Position numbers and translations under genes: made by a program
The notes under the pieces: generated by a model
Told to the model about the DNA's origin: nothing
Databases searched by the model: none
The model's input: the letters and a program-made list of their open reading frames with translations, nothing else
Assembly: GCA_031396205.1 (NCBI GenBank)
Contig: JANNKH010000082.1
Span: 1 to 64,000, forward strand
Origin: CAISIP01 sp031396205
GTDB taxonomy: Bacteria > Pseudomonadota > Gammaproteobacteria > Burkholderiales > Burkholderiaceae_C
Direction of reading: 5' to 3'
DNA: 64,000 nucleotides
In this document: piece after piece, positions 34,201 through 42,077 of the stretch
Position numbering within the stretch: position 1 is the first letter of the stretch
Layout: the number at the start of each line of letters is the position of its first letter

Positions 34201-35969
34201 GCATTGACCACCGCGGAGCCAGCGACCGCGTTAGGGTCGGTCATGGCCCAGAAGGTGACGGTACAGCTCGACGGTGTGCTGGGATTGACCCGCGCCGGTA
34301 CGCTGGCGACTGTCAACGTGGCGCTGGCCGAGCCCAACCCCCCAGCCGTGGTGGTGACCGCGCCGCATCCGCTCGACACCGTGGGCGAGTAGTCGATGCC
34401 GCCGATGGTGCCGGTCAGGAAGGTCTGGCCGTTGCTGAAGTTGTCGGTAATCGCGACGGCATTGCGCGCCGAGCCCGAGAAGTTCTGCAGCGTGACCTGG
34501 TAGCGCACCGGGTTGCCCGGCGCTGGATTGGCGGGGCTGGCCGACTTGAGCACCCGCAGGTCGTCAACCACCAGCAGCGAGGCCGATACCGATTGGCTGA
34601 CGATTCCCGGCGCGGTGACGCCGACCGCGCCAGTGGCTATCGTGTTGGTGTAACTGATCGGTACGCCCGGCGTCTGCGCGAAGGCGTCAAAGTTCGCGGT
34701 CACCGTGCAACTGCCACCGGCGGGGATGACGCCTCCGGTCAGGCGCACGCCGGTCGTGCTCAAGGCGCTGGCCGCGCCGCCCGCGCAAGTGGTTGACTGG
34801 CCAGTGACCTTCAGGCCGAAGGCGTTGAGATTGCCGGCGCTTGTGCCGTCGATCGGGTCGTCATCGAACGTGGTTACGGTCAGCGGCGTGGTGCCGCTGT
34901 TGGTCAGCGTGATGGTCAGGCTGCCGGCTTGTCCGCTGGCCAGCGCATTGCTGGAAAACGCCTTGGCCACCGACAGCGGTGAGCGCGTGGTGATGCTGGC
35001 GCTGGCGTTGGCTGGCGGCACCAGGCCCAGGTCATTGCTGAACTGGCTGTTGCGGTCGATCGTGTTGGCCGCCAGGACGGAAAACGCGCCGTTGGTGGTG
35101 TTGGCAACCACGTCGACGGTCATGGTGCAAATGGCGTTCGCGGCAACTGTGCCGCCACCGGCATTGACTGAAAACGCGCCGGGGGCGGGATTGAATACCG
35201 GCGCGGTCCCGCCCGCGCAGCTCGCAGCCGCATTGGGCACCGGCGCGACCCGCAAGGCGGGGGTGGCGCCCAGCAACGGGAACAGGTCGGTGATGTTGAA
35301 ATTGGGCAGGCTGATACTGTTGGTATTGGTCACCGTCAACGTCAGCCTGACCGGTGCGCCGCCCAGCACAACGGTGCCGTTGCCAAATGACTTGGCGATG
35401 GTCGGCGGCGCCACGCCCCGCACACCAATACTTTGGGTGACTGCGCCGGCATTGGCCACCGCGCCGCCACCGTCGGCGCCGGTGACCGACGCGCTGGCGA
35501 TCGTGTAGCTGTAGCTGGCGACTGCGCCGGTCGACGACCCGGCAGTCACTGGCACCACAATCAGGCAATTGCCGTCGACACCGCCAAAATTCGCGGGAAT
35601 CACACCGCCGGCCAGCGCGATCACCTGGGCGCCAGGGGTGACATTCAGTACGCCGGGGCCCGCAGCTGTCACATTGCCGTCAGGGTCGGTACAGGTGTAG
35701 GTTGCCGCGCCAGCGATGCGCAGGCCGTTGGGCAGTGTGCCGGGCAGGGTATTTGGCGGCTGATTCGGAAAAGTGACCCCCGTGACCGGGGTGTTGGCGC
35801 TATTGGATAGCTGGATGCGCAGGTTCGTGACTTCGCCCGGGAATATGGGGTCAGGGCCGACCAGCGTTACCGACGCGCCCAGCGCCGCCAGCGCAGCGCC
35901 AGGTGCAGATAGCAGCACTGCAAGTGCGCATGCAATCAACCAATCCGCGCGCAGAGAAATACGTTTCAT
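28239..35969 (-). CDS. giant DUF11/SdrB-repeat surface protein
   Basis: 2576-residue exported protein, signal peptide residues 1-29 (ending A-L-A-A). From about 30 to 1440 it is a string of Ig-like DUF11 repeats of some 120-150 residues, each opening with a phrase such as P-L-S-V-A-K-A-F, S-L-S-A-T-K-L-F, N-V-G-I-T-K-N-F or P-P-T-V-S-K-Q-F. Between about 1440 and 2130 come SdrB/Cna-B-like domains (G-R-V-F-A-D-N-N, G-R-V-F-L-D-Q-N-N-N, G-Q-V-F-V-D-Y-N-N-N, G-S-I-W-R-D-T-N-H-D) mixed with another DUF11 unit at 1827. A last DUF11 unit is near 2251 and a final SdrB domain near 2386. The C-terminus is Pro-rich. No sortase or autotransporter signal is seen. It is probably a long extracellular adhesin or filament. 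Confidence 0.85.
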   Translation of the reverse strand: MKRISLRADWLIACALAVLLSAPGAALAALGASVTLVGPDPIFPGEVTNLRIQLSNSANTPVTGVTFPNQPPNTLPGTLPNGLRIAGAATYTCTDPDGNVTAAGPGVLNVTPGAQVIALAGGVIPANFGGVDGNCLIVVPVTAGSSTGAVASYSYTIASASVTGADGGGAVANAGAVTQSIGVRGVAPPTIAKSFGNGTVVLGGAPVRLTLTVTNTNSISLPNFNITDLFPLLGATPALRVAPVPNAAASCAGGTAPVFNPAPGAFSVNAGGGTVAANAICTMTVDVVANTTNGAFSVLAANTIDRNSQFSNDLGLVPPANASASITTRSPLSVAKAFSSNALASGQAGSLTITLTNSGTTPLTVTTFDDDPIDGTSAGNLNAFGLKVTGQSTTCAGGAASALSTTGVRLTGGVIPAGGSCTVTANFDAFAQTPGVPISYTNTIATGAVGVTAPGIVSQSVSASLLVVDDLRVLKSASPANPAPGNPVRYQVTLQNFSGSARNAVAITDNFSNGQTFLTGTIGGIDYSPTVSSGCGAVTTTAGGLGSASATLTVASVPARVNPSTPSSCTVTFWAMTDPNAVAGSAVVNAIANGGVTYPGNASTIAGTSSTPSGTVDRPVMAVAKAFAPAGPLSEGAITRLTMTLTNRSANPITNASISDPLPTNGGIGQMRVASPSNAVTSCGAGSITAASGSSSVTMNGGTVPARANSGAGANGSCTVQVDVIAPAGTYNNTVSAAGTETLADGTTRPVDPVTGNAAITFASSLSATKLFSPTAVASGGKSTVTVRVSNSGAVALTQLGITDPFPTGMVLANPAAAYSSCAGPVAITAVAGANSVSLSGASISGGGNCELVFDVIATGAASWMNTIAAGNITAAGGVINTTPVVGTLLFTAPAPLSVAKASNPGTLTFPGQVSRMTVTITGAGVAVSGLSMTDHFTTNGLAGGTPNGMVIAPNPAGSTTCVGASVSAVAGGRSFTVNNATLGAGASCTVAFNVSSTIAGGVTNVIPAGAIATVQGLSNFGAAQTSLSTQANVGITKNFIPHVVKPGERARLRITLHNATAVSLADVAVTDNLPAGVTVPAGANPVTTCVGATISAPATNQVRISGAIVPAAIGATVSSCTGEIDVLVTAQGDYTNTIAAGAITGTSGGVPITNTDPTSDIVRARTPLVVIKALDAFTLETGNPGGFTTGTATQPPGSFALMTVRIANPNAVPLTGLAFSDPLPAGMVVATPANAATSCGPGVVTAGAAATSVVLSGGTVPANGNCTVTVRVLSNISGSYTNTIGSGAVTTTEGVANEEPTRARLVVSNPPTVSKQFVPPVIAPGAASRLTIFLNNSNAAAATTTAVLTDNLPTAPGSVLVAPVPGVQTSCPGGVGAITAAAGAASVSFANGQVIAAGGCSVSVNVTAAVAGVHTNTIPAGAMQTTLGNNQEPTQAILQVSTLGYVSGRVFADNNLTPNGVFDSGVDMPIAGNSIELRSGPTCAGGLVATTTTDAAGNYLFAILPAGTYSVCQPVAPTGTTNGSTTAGPVSPINGSTGIAGSASNPNANSSQISAIVLNGDGVGGEISGSGNNNFAEIIPSTIEGRVFLDQNNNAVQNGADSALANVTIELLDAGGVVISTAITDANGDYRFAGLAPGVYSVREPTQPAGTGNGITTAGAVGNGGTAGAASAPAVAASRISNIGLPPNTTSSGNNFAEIPNGRSVSGQVFVDYNNNGSFEPTDNGLGGQTLFLTGNDINGNPVSLSTVTNPDGSYRFDGVPEGNSYAITQPQQPAGTTDGITTVGSTGGVASVVGAAPSTISGINLSGPNTVSASNNFAERAGLAPDLRVSKTHTPASFAQGSSSGYYTLTVGNIGAQASSGTITLIDTLPAGMSLVSATGPGWTCAGAAQSVTCTTAAVVALAGNAPPVVVRVAVAAGLAGQVLVNQVVVSGGGEPNGLTGNNSASDPTPIDVAAAVSGSIWRDTNHDRIRDPGEPLVAGWTVELYLGGVSLGTTTTDASGAYQFGALAPGAGYQVKFREPSGGTVFGRPVPNETGINYTNGVMSGNTNTGAGIRSGANPAGASNADGTLSGLTLVAGVTTVQQSLPLDPAGVVYDALTRLPVAGAVVTITGPAGFNPLLDLVGGSAVLTTGPDGFYQFLLNATAPTGRYALALTTYPAGYIPAPSALIPVCANPVTVSGAPDPALIQAQGGAPSAASPVHDPATCPASTAALAPGNQATTQHFFNFDITVPGSANVLNNHIPLDPFGANVLVISKTGSASVVELGDSLRYTVAVRNTSLGVLNNVVLTDTLPPGFRYIAGTSRLGGVAVANPAGGAGPVLTYDLGSIAARGTATLTYRVRVAVGAQQGNGINRAQARSGPFVSNAAQWRVRVTGGVFTSEACVLGKVFVDCNGNHVQDREELGIPGVRLYFQNGSYLVSDSEGKYSICNLQPRTHVLKVDNSTLPRGARLTTSSNRNAGDAGSLFLDLRNGELHRADFIEGSCANTVLEQVKARRTQGEVVVPQQETRPGAVLRFDSKPAQSPPQATESANQTLVAPRAPERPGGPPPNPNDPVPVPAAPANNDRRGGIYAPR

Positions 35970-36012
35970 CGAAGGCCCAAGAATGCAAGCGCGAGTCTAG
36001 GTAGATCCACGC

Positions 36013-37944
36013 TCAAGGACTGTAAACAAAACGCAGTGCAATCTGAAAACCACCAGTGCCCGGATGCTCGATCTCCATTGCGGCATGATGTTTCTGCGCC
36101 ACAAGCTGCACCAGGGCCAAGCCCAGGCCATGACCCTGTCCGGATGTGCCTGACTTGCCTTGCGAATAGCGCTCGCTCAGCGCGGCGAACTCGGTCGGCG
36201 CAATTCCCGGGCCCTGGTCGTGCACTGCAAGTACGCAGGCGTCGAACTCGCGCCGCAGCGACAGTGTGACAACCCCGCCGCGTGGCCCATGGCGCAACGC
36301 GTTCCAGCCCAGATTGAGGATTGCGCGGCGCAGCAGGCGTTCATCACCCATTACCAACTCCAGGTCGGCATCGCAGCGCCGTTCGATGCGCCCGCCCAGG
36401 GCCTGTGCGTCTTCCCACAGATCGTCGGCACAGCTGTGCAGTACCTGCACCAGGTCGACCTCGCGAAACTGCGCCCGGTCCACCGCCTGGGCGCGGCCCA
36501 TCAGCAGGAATTGCTCGGTCAGGTCGAGCGAGCGCCGCGCGCAGGCGTCCACGCGCGCGATCATCGCCTGATGGTCGGCCGGACTGCCGAGCCGCAACTG
36601 GTCTGCCAGCGCGCGCAGGGACACCAGCGGCGAGCGCAGGTCGTGCGCCAGGTGGCGCATCATGTCGTCGCGGTACTGGCGGGTCTGGTTGGCGTCGCCA
36701 CCGACCGCAAGAGCGGCCGCCACTTCGTCCACCGCATGGGTGATGGCGGCGATCCGGTCTTCGACCGGATCGAGAAAATGCGGTCCGTCCGTCACCCTAC
36801 CGGTTCGCGCGCCCGGATGCAGCAGGCCGGCAATGCGCTCGGTCTCGCGGGTCATGGTCGCCAGGCTGGCCTCCAGTCGGCGCCAGCTCCACAAGGGATA
36901 GGCCAGCAGCACGGTGGCCATCACCGTCGCCGGCGACCACCACCAGCCACTGGCCAGCATGCCGGCCCAAGCCGCCAAGGGCGTGCCCAGAACCAGCGCC
37001 GTCGTCACCAGCAAGGCGCGCCGCGGCGTCAACAACAGCAACGAGACCAGATGGGCCAGCACCAGCAGCAGTGCCAGCCCCAGCTGCCAGTAAGCAGGCA
37101 CCGGCTCACGCAGTCGGCCTGCGCGTTCGGCATCGAACACATTGGCCACGAACTCCACGCCGGGCATCGCGCCGTTGACGCCGGCCCGCGGCGTCACCAC
37201 CGTATCACCCAGGCCGGTCGCAGTGGCGCCGATCAATACCGTCTTGCCGCGCAGCCGCTGTGCGTCGACACGGCCGTCCAGCACATCGGCCAGCGCCAGC
37301 CGGGTGAAGTGGCCCGCCGGTCCGGCAAACGGCACCAGACGCTCCTGGGCCGCGGACGCATGGCGGGACAGATCACCATCAGTGCGCATGGCCAGCAACA
37401 CCAGCGCGAGATGGTCATATATCGTGTTGCCATCGTGTTCGCGCGCCTGGAAACGCCGGGTGACACCGTCGCCATCGACCAGCGCCTGCGCATGGCCGAG
37501 CCGGGCCTTCTGGGCGAAGGCCGGCAGGGGTCGAATCGCCGGCGCACCCGGCCTGGGCATGTACACCGGCAGCACGACCCTGCCGTGGGCTGCGATCGCG
37601 GCGGCCAGGTGCTGGTCGGCCGAAAGGTCCTGTGTTTGCGGCTCGGCGAGGATCACGTCCACCAGCACCGGACCCGAGCCAGCCTGCGCCAACACCTCCA
37701 GCGCCTGGGCCAGCCGGTGCCGTGACCACGGCCAGCGCCCGACCCGCGCCAGGCTGGCTTCGTCGATCGCCAGGATCAGGACGTGATCCGATGCGGCCCG
37801 ACCACCCCAGACGACGCCAATGTCATACAGCCAGTTGTCGGCCCGCTCGAACCAGCCGGCGCGTTGCGCCGCCCCGAGGAAGACCAGCAGCGCCACCGAC
37901 AGCATGAACCATTCGCGCAGATGACGACCCGCCGATCCGCTCAT
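36013..37944 (-). CDS. CHASE2-domain sensor histidine kinase
   Basis: 643-residue membrane kinase. A first helix at residues 13-27 leads into an extracytoplasmic CHASE2 domain (about 35-290: L-I-L-A-I-D-E-A-S-L, R-V-G-R-W-P-W-S-R, G-K-T-V-L-I-G-A-T-A-T-G-L-G-D). Three hydrophobic helices span about 295-375. The kinase core has the phospho-acceptor histidine in R-H-L-A-H-D-L-R-S-P-L, the N box N-L-G-W-N-A-L-R-H-G, D-Q-G-P-G-I and G-H-G-L-G-L-A-L-V. The ATG at 37944 starts at the first helix; upstream frame is unlike a gene. Its partner is most likely the OmpR-type regulator two genes upstream. The giant surface-protein gene begins 43 bases further on. Confidence 0.9.
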   Translation of the reverse strand: MSGSAGRHLREWFMLSVALLVFLGAAQRAGWFERADNWLYDIGVVWGGRAASDHVLILAIDEASLARVGRWPWSRHRLAQALEVLAQAGSGPVLVDVILAEPQTQDLSADQHLAAAIAAHGRVVLPVYMPRPGAPAIRPLPAFAQKARLGHAQALVDGDGVTRRFQAREHDGNTIYDHLALVLLAMRTDGDLSRHASAAQERLVPFAGPAGHFTRLALADVLDGRVDAQRLRGKTVLIGATATGLGDTVVTPRAGVNGAMPGVEFVANVFDAERAGRLREPVPAYWQLGLALLLVLAHLVSLLLLTPRRALLVTTALVLGTPLAAWAGMLASGWWWSPATVMATVLLAYPLWSWRRLEASLATMTRETERIAGLLHPGARTGRVTDGPHFLDPVEDRIAAITHAVDEVAAALAVGGDANQTRQYRDDMMRHLAHDLRSPLVSLRALADQLRLGSPADHQAMIARVDACARRSLDLTEQFLLMGRAQAVDRAQFREVDLVQVLHSCADDLWEDAQALGGRIERRCDADLELVMGDERLLRRAILNLGWNALRHGPRGGVVTLSLRREFDACVLAVHDQGPGIAPTEFAALSERYSQGKSGTSGQGHGLGLALVQLVAQKHHAAMEIEHPGTGGFQIALRFVYSP

Positions 37945-37950
37945 GCGCGC

Positions 37951-37990
37951 CCCCAGCCCTGGCTTCGCCAGTCCCACCGGGGGGGAGCAA
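37951..37990 (-). repeat. GC-rich hairpin ahead of the CHASE2 kinase gene
   Basis: A perfect stem CTGGC-TTC-GCCAG at 37959-37971 is flanked by CCCCCAGC and CCGGGGGGGAGC. It lies in the 159-base gap between the FecR-type gene and the kinase gene. The style resembles the hairpin part of the insertion in acsA, so it may be another dispersed repeat; this is inference. Confidence 0.4.
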
Positions 37991-38103
37991 GAAAACCTGG
38001 GAGCGGCCCGCGTTTCATAGGCCGCCCGCATCCCAACCCGGTCGGACGCGCCAGCGCTGCGCGCCAAGACCGCAAGCCCGCATCGCGGCCAACCCCGGTG
38101 GCG

Positions 38104-39750
38104 TCACAACAACGGCAGCAACAGGATCAACAGCAGGTACCACGGATGCGATGGCACCGGCTCCGGTGGCACGGGCAGCTCAAAGCGCTGCGTCGCCGAC
38201 CATGGACCCTGACTGCCGTCGGGCAGCACCAGCCGGGTGCGCACATGGAAAACGCCCGGCTTGGGATCGGGCAACACCAAGCTGGCACCGGGCACCACCT
38301 TGTCGAAGGCAGGCTGCGCAAAATCGGCCGTCGGCGCGACCTGTACCTGGTGGCTGTAGCCGGCCGGGCCAGACCAGGCCAACTGCAATCCGCCGCCGCC
38401 CATTTGCGGCGGCGCCACAGACGACGGCTCCAGCACGGTGAAGGTCGCCGGGTCGCCGAACGGTCCTCGGCTGCCGTCGGGGCGTTGGGTGGCCAGCCGC
38501 CAGTGGTAGCTGCCCGGGGCCAGTGCCGGCTCGAACACCTTGCGGCTGCCTGGAACGCCGGGCTGGTCCAGAACCAGATCGGAGAACTGCGCGTCACGTG
38601 CCACTTGCAGATGGTAGGTCGGCGAACCGGGCAACTGGGCCCAGACCAGCGGGGTGCCGGAGATGACGCTGCCACCGGCGGGCGGCGACAACCTGAGTGG
38701 GGGCTCGGGTCGCGCCCGCAGCGCAAACGCCGTCTGCGCATCCGCGCCCTCGAGATCCTGTGCGTCGGCAGCCCGCACCCGCAGGTGGTAGTCACCATCG
38801 GGCAAGCCTGCCAGCAGCCAGGTCGGGTCACGCGTCTTGGTGTTCTGCACCAGTTGTACGAAGGCGCCATCGGTGGCGACCTGCCAGCGCCAGCCTGCGG
38901 CCCCCGACAGCGTTGCCACTTGCAGCAATTGCGATGTGCGTTCGATACGTTGCGGGATCGTCGCCAGGTCGGGTGCCGGCAACAGCTTGACGACATTGCC
39001 AAGCTGCCCGCCCTCGGCCCGCAGGCCTGAGCCCTGTGCGATCTCCACCGCCGCCGGTCCGGCCCCTTGCGCCTCGACCCGACCCTCGAGCACCTCATGC
39101 CGGCTGGCCTGCGCATCCTGCGCCACCCGGAACCGGGTGCCGCGCACGGCCGTCACCACGCGTGGCGTCTTGACATCGAAACGGGATGCCGGATGGGGCA
39201 AGGGTGTGACCGTGGTCTCGACCGCGCCCTGGTTCACATCGATACGGGATGCGCGCACGCCGCCAAATGGCGTCTCCCGCGACAGGCCCAGCGTGGCCTT
39301 GGTCTGCGGCGCGAACACTGCCAGGGCGCCATCAACAAAACGCAGCGTCACCGCGCCCTCGGCGCCGGTATCGAAACTGTCACCCTGCGCCAGTCTCATG
39401 CCGGCGGCCAATGGGCCGCGGTTGCCCTGCACGGCGCCCAGCACATAGATGACCTCCACTGGCAGCGAATTCCAACGCATCCAGTCCAGCGGAATGCGCA
39501 GCTGCGCCCCCGGTTGCAGGCGGCGCGGGTTGCGCACCCGGTTCAGACGCGCCAGCTCGGCCCAGCGTGCCGGCTGCTCCAGGTAACGCGCGCCAATGCC
39601 GATCAGGGTGTCGCCGGTGCGCAGCGTCAAAGCCAGCGTAGTTGGTTGCTGGGCGCCGGCCAGGCCCGGCAAGGCGCCCGACAACGCCAGCAGCCAGCGC
39701 GCGGGCCAGCGCGCTTCAGGCCAGTGATTCAAGGCGGTAGCCATGGGCAT
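38104..39750 (-). CDS. LysM/FecR-domain periplasmic protein
   Basis: 548-residue exported protein, signal peptide about residues 1-33 (ending G-A-Q-Q). A LysM domain follows (L-R-T-G-D-T-L-I-G-I-G-A-R-Y-L, then L-Q-P-G-A-Q-L-R-I-P) at residues 42-90, and a FecR-type domain (about 110-230: G-A-V-T-L-R-F-V-D-G, T-P-R-V-V-T-A-V-R-G-T-R-F-R-V). The second half has fibronectin-like repeats with W-x-x-x-P-G-S-P-T-Y-H-L-Q-V-A type strands. The C-terminus ends in a hydrophobic stretch that could anchor it in a membrane. The gene overlaps the response-regulator gene by 35 bases and precedes the CHASE2 kinase. It may sense or modulate the envelope signal for that system. Confidence 0.85.
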   Translation of the reverse strand: MPMATALNHWPEARWPARWLLALSGALPGLAGAQQPTTLALTLRTGDTLIGIGARYLEQPARWAELARLNRVRNPRRLQPGAQLRIPLDWMRWNSLPVEVIYVLGAVQGNRGPLAAGMRLAQGDSFDTGAEGAVTLRFVDGALAVFAPQTKATLGLSRETPFGGVRASRIDVNQGAVETTVTPLPHPASRFDVKTPRVVTAVRGTRFRVAQDAQASRHEVLEGRVEAQGAGPAAVEIAQGSGLRAEGGQLGNVVKLLPAPDLATIPQRIERTSQLLQVATLSGAAGWRWQVATDGAFVQLVQNTKTRDPTWLLAGLPDGDYHLRVRAADAQDLEGADAQTAFALRARPEPPLRLSPPAGGSVISGTPLVWAQLPGSPTYHLQVARDAQFSDLVLDQPGVPGSRKVFEPALAPGSYHWRLATQRPDGSRGPFGDPATFTVLEPSSVAPPQMGGGGLQLAWSGPAGYSHQVQVAPTADFAQPAFDKVVPGASLVLPDPKPGVFHVRTRLVLPDGSQGPWSATQRFELPVPPEPVPSHPWYLLLILLLPLL

Positions 39751-40393
39751 AGACCGAGTTGATGCGCAAGCCGTTATCGGCCAGCTGCAACAGAGTGCGC
39801 AACTGGCTGACGTGGATGTCCAGCGTACGGGTCTGCACCATGTCGTTCAGGCCCCACACGGCTTCGAGCAGGTACTGGCGCGACAGCAGCCGACCGGTAT
39901 TGCGGAACAGCACCAGGGCCAGTTCGAACTGGCGTTGCGTCAGCTCCAGAATCTCGCCATGCAGTCGGACCATGGCCTGGGATGGGTCCAGCTCGTACGG
40001 GCCCACTGTCAGCGCGCCACTGCCGCCGGCTCCGTCGGCGCGGCGCTTGAGCGCGTTCAGGCGGGCCAGCAACTCGGCCGCACGGGCTGGCTTGACCAGA
40101 TAGTCGTCGGCGCCGTGGGCCAGCGCCTGCACGATGTCTTCTTCTGCATCGCGGCTGGTGACGAACAGAACCGGCGTATGGTTCTCGAGCTGGCGCACCC
40201 AGTCCAGCACATCCAGGCCGGTCATGTCGGGCATCATCCAGTCCAGTACCAGCACGTCGAAGGTTTCGCGCACCATGGCCTGGATGAACCGGGCGCCGGT
40301 GGTGTACACCGCATAGGTGTGACCGGCCTGTTGCAGCACCTGGGTCACCAGGGCCGCGTGGTCCGCATCATCCTCGAGCACAGCAACTCTCAC
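39716..40393 (-). CDS. OmpR-family response regulator
   Basis: 225-residue two-component regulator. The receiver domain (residues 1-115) has the acidic pair E-D-D near residue 8, the phospho-aspartate in V-L-V-L-D-W-M-M-P-D near 51, T-S at 80 and K in Y-L-V-K-P-A near 102. The C-terminal winged helix (about 130-225) has E-L-T-Q-R-Q-F-E-L-A-L-V and the D-I-H-V-S-Q-L-R recognition helix. GTG at 40393 is the start; GGAAGGG lies about eight bases upstream. It heads the six-gene leftward operon and probably controls it with the CHASE2 kinase. Confidence 0.9.
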   Translation of the reverse strand: MRVAVLEDDADHAALVTQVLQQAGHTYAVYTTGARFIQAMVRETFDVLVLDWMMPDMTGLDVLDWVRQLENHTPVLFVTSRDAEEDIVQALAHGADDYLVKPARAAELLARLNALKRRADGAGGSGALTVGPYELDPSQAMVRLHGEILELTQRQFELALVLFRNTGRLLSRQYLLEAVWGLNDMVQTRTLDIHVSQLRTLLQLADNGLRINSVYAHGYRLESLA

Positions 40394-40449
40394 AACGGAG
40401 CCCTTCCTTGTTGTTCGCGCGCCTGACCTGGCCAGTGCGCCTCCCGAAC

Positions 40450-40470
40450 CCCGATTATTGCGCGATCGGG
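40450..40470. promoter_or_regulatory. dyad in divergent promoter region
   Basis: CCCGAT at 40450-40455 and ATCGGG at 40465-40470 form a perfect six-base dyad with a nine-base spacer. It sits in the 186 bases between the response-regulator gene and the divergent lactate dehydrogenase gene. It could be an operator for either direction. Confidence 0.3.
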
Positions 40471-40579
40471 CAGCCGATCCGGCGACCGCATGTTAGCCAG
40501 CAGCCATGGCGCCCTGTCAAGGCCGTGCAGCCGACCCGTCTGGCGGCGTACACTTCAAGCGAGTATCAGGAGACACCCG

Positions 40580-42004
40580 ATGAATGCCCCTGCCAGCACC
40601 AGCCACCTGTTGCCCGAGGTCGCCCAGCGCGACGTGCCATCCGCTTTGATCGACGCACTCAAGTCCCTGTTCGCCGAGCGCTGTTCGACCGCCCTCGTAG
40701 TGCGCGAGCAGCACGGACGCGACGAATCCTCGTTCGACGTGCCACCGCCGGCGGCCGTGGTGTTCGCGCAGAGCACCGCCGAGGTGGCGCAAGTGGTCGC
40801 GCTGGCCAGCCAGTTCAAGGTGCCTGTGATTCCGTTCGGCGTCGGCTCATCGCTCGAGGGCCACCTGCTGGCGGTGCAGGGAGGCATCAGCATCGACATG
40901 GGGCGCATGAACAAGGTGGTGTCGGTCAACGCCGAGGACCTCACCGTGACCGTGCAGGCCGGTGTAACGCGCAAGCAACTCAATGAGGAAATCAAGAGCA
41001 CCGGGCTTTTCTTCCCGATCGACCCGGGCGCGGATGCCAGCATCGGCGGCATGAGCGCGACCCGCGCCAGCGGTACCAACGCAGTACGGTACGGCACCAT
41101 GCGCGAGAACGTGCTGGGGCTGGAGGTCGTGACGGCCAGCGGCGAGATCATCCGCACCGGCACCCGGGCCAAGAAGTCGTCCGCGGGTTACGACCTGACG
41201 CGTCTGTTGGTGGGCAGCGAAGGCACGCTGGGTGTCATCACCGAAATCACGTTGCGCATCTATCCGCTGCCCGAGGCGGTGTCGGCGGCGATCTGCTCCT
41301 TCCCCAGTATCGAAGCGGCGGTCCGCACCACGATCCAGATCATCCAGATGGGCGTGCCGATCGCGCGCGTCGAGTTGATCGACTGCAACGCAGTGCGCAT
41401 GGTCAATGCACATTCCAAGCTCGGTCTGCGCGAGGAGCCGATGCTGCTGATGGAGTTTCACGGCTCGCCCACGGGGGTGCAGGAGCAGGCCGAGACGGTG
41501 CAGGAAATCGCCAGGGACCACGGCGGCAACGCCTTCGAGTGGGCCAGCACACCGGAAGAACGCACCCGCCTGTGGACGGCCCGGCACAACTTCTATTTCG
41601 CAGCCTTGCAGTCGCGACCCGGTTGCAAGGTGATTTCGACCGACACCTGCGTGCCGATTTCGCGGCTGGCTGATTGCCTGCTCGATTCGGTGGCCGAGGC
41701 CGACGCATCGGGCATTCCCTATTTCCTGGTTGGCCATGTCGGCGATGGCAACTTCCACTTCGGGTACCTGCTCGATCCGGACAAGCCTGAGGAACGGGTC
41801 ACTGCCGAACGGCTCAACCACCAGCTGGTCTCGCGTGCGTTGCGCCTGGAAGGCACCTGCACCGGCGAGCACGGCGTGGGCCTGCACAAGATGGACTTCC
41901 TGCTGACCGAGGCCGGCCTCGGAGCGGTGGACATGATGCGTACCATCAAGCGCGCGCTCGACCCTCATAACATCATGAACCCCGGCAAGATATTCACGGT
42001 GTAG
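40580..42004 (+). CDS. FAD-linked D-lactate dehydrogenase (cytochrome type) family oxidase
   Basis: 474-residue FAD-binding 2-hydroxyacid dehydrogenase of the Dld/GlcD family. The FAD domain shows P-V-I-P-F-G-V-G-S-S-L-E-G-H near residue 88, I-D-P-G-A-D-A-S-I-G-G-M-S-A-T, and G-T-R-A-K-K-S-S-A-G-Y-D-L. The C-terminal domain has H-V-G-D-G-N-F-H-F and C-T-G-E-H-G-V-G-L-H-K, which bind metal and substrate. AGGAGA precedes the ATG at 40580; a longer frame from 40490 lacks such a site. It probably oxidises D-lactate or a similar hydroxyacid and passes electrons to cytochrome c or quinone. No partner subunits are adjacent. Confidence 0.9.
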   Translation: MNAPASTSHLLPEVAQRDVPSALIDALKSLFAERCSTALVVREQHGRDESSFDVPPPAAVVFAQSTAEVAQVVALASQFKVPVIPFGVGSSLEGHLLAVQGGISIDMGRMNKVVSVNAEDLTVTVQAGVTRKQLNEEIKSTGLFFPIDPGADASIGGMSATRASGTNAVRYGTMRENVLGLEVVTASGEIIRTGTRAKKSSAGYDLTRLLVGSEGTLGVITEITLRIYPLPEAVSAAICSFPSIEAAVRTTIQIIQMGVPIARVELIDCNAVRMVNAHSKLGLREEPMLLMEFHGSPTGVQEQAETVQEIARDHGGNAFEWASTPEERTRLWTARHNFYFAALQSRPGCKVISTDTCVPISRLADCLLDSVAEADASGIPYFLVGHVGDGNFHFGYLLDPDKPEERVTAERLNHQLVSRALRLEGTCTGEHGVGLHKMDFLLTEAGLGAVDMMRTIKRALDPHNIMNPGKIFTV

Positions 42005-42077
42005 CGCACCCGGCACGGTCGGATATGCAAGCTCCGGCTGGCGCTCGCGAGTTGCTGTACTGCATTTGCCCGGGGCA

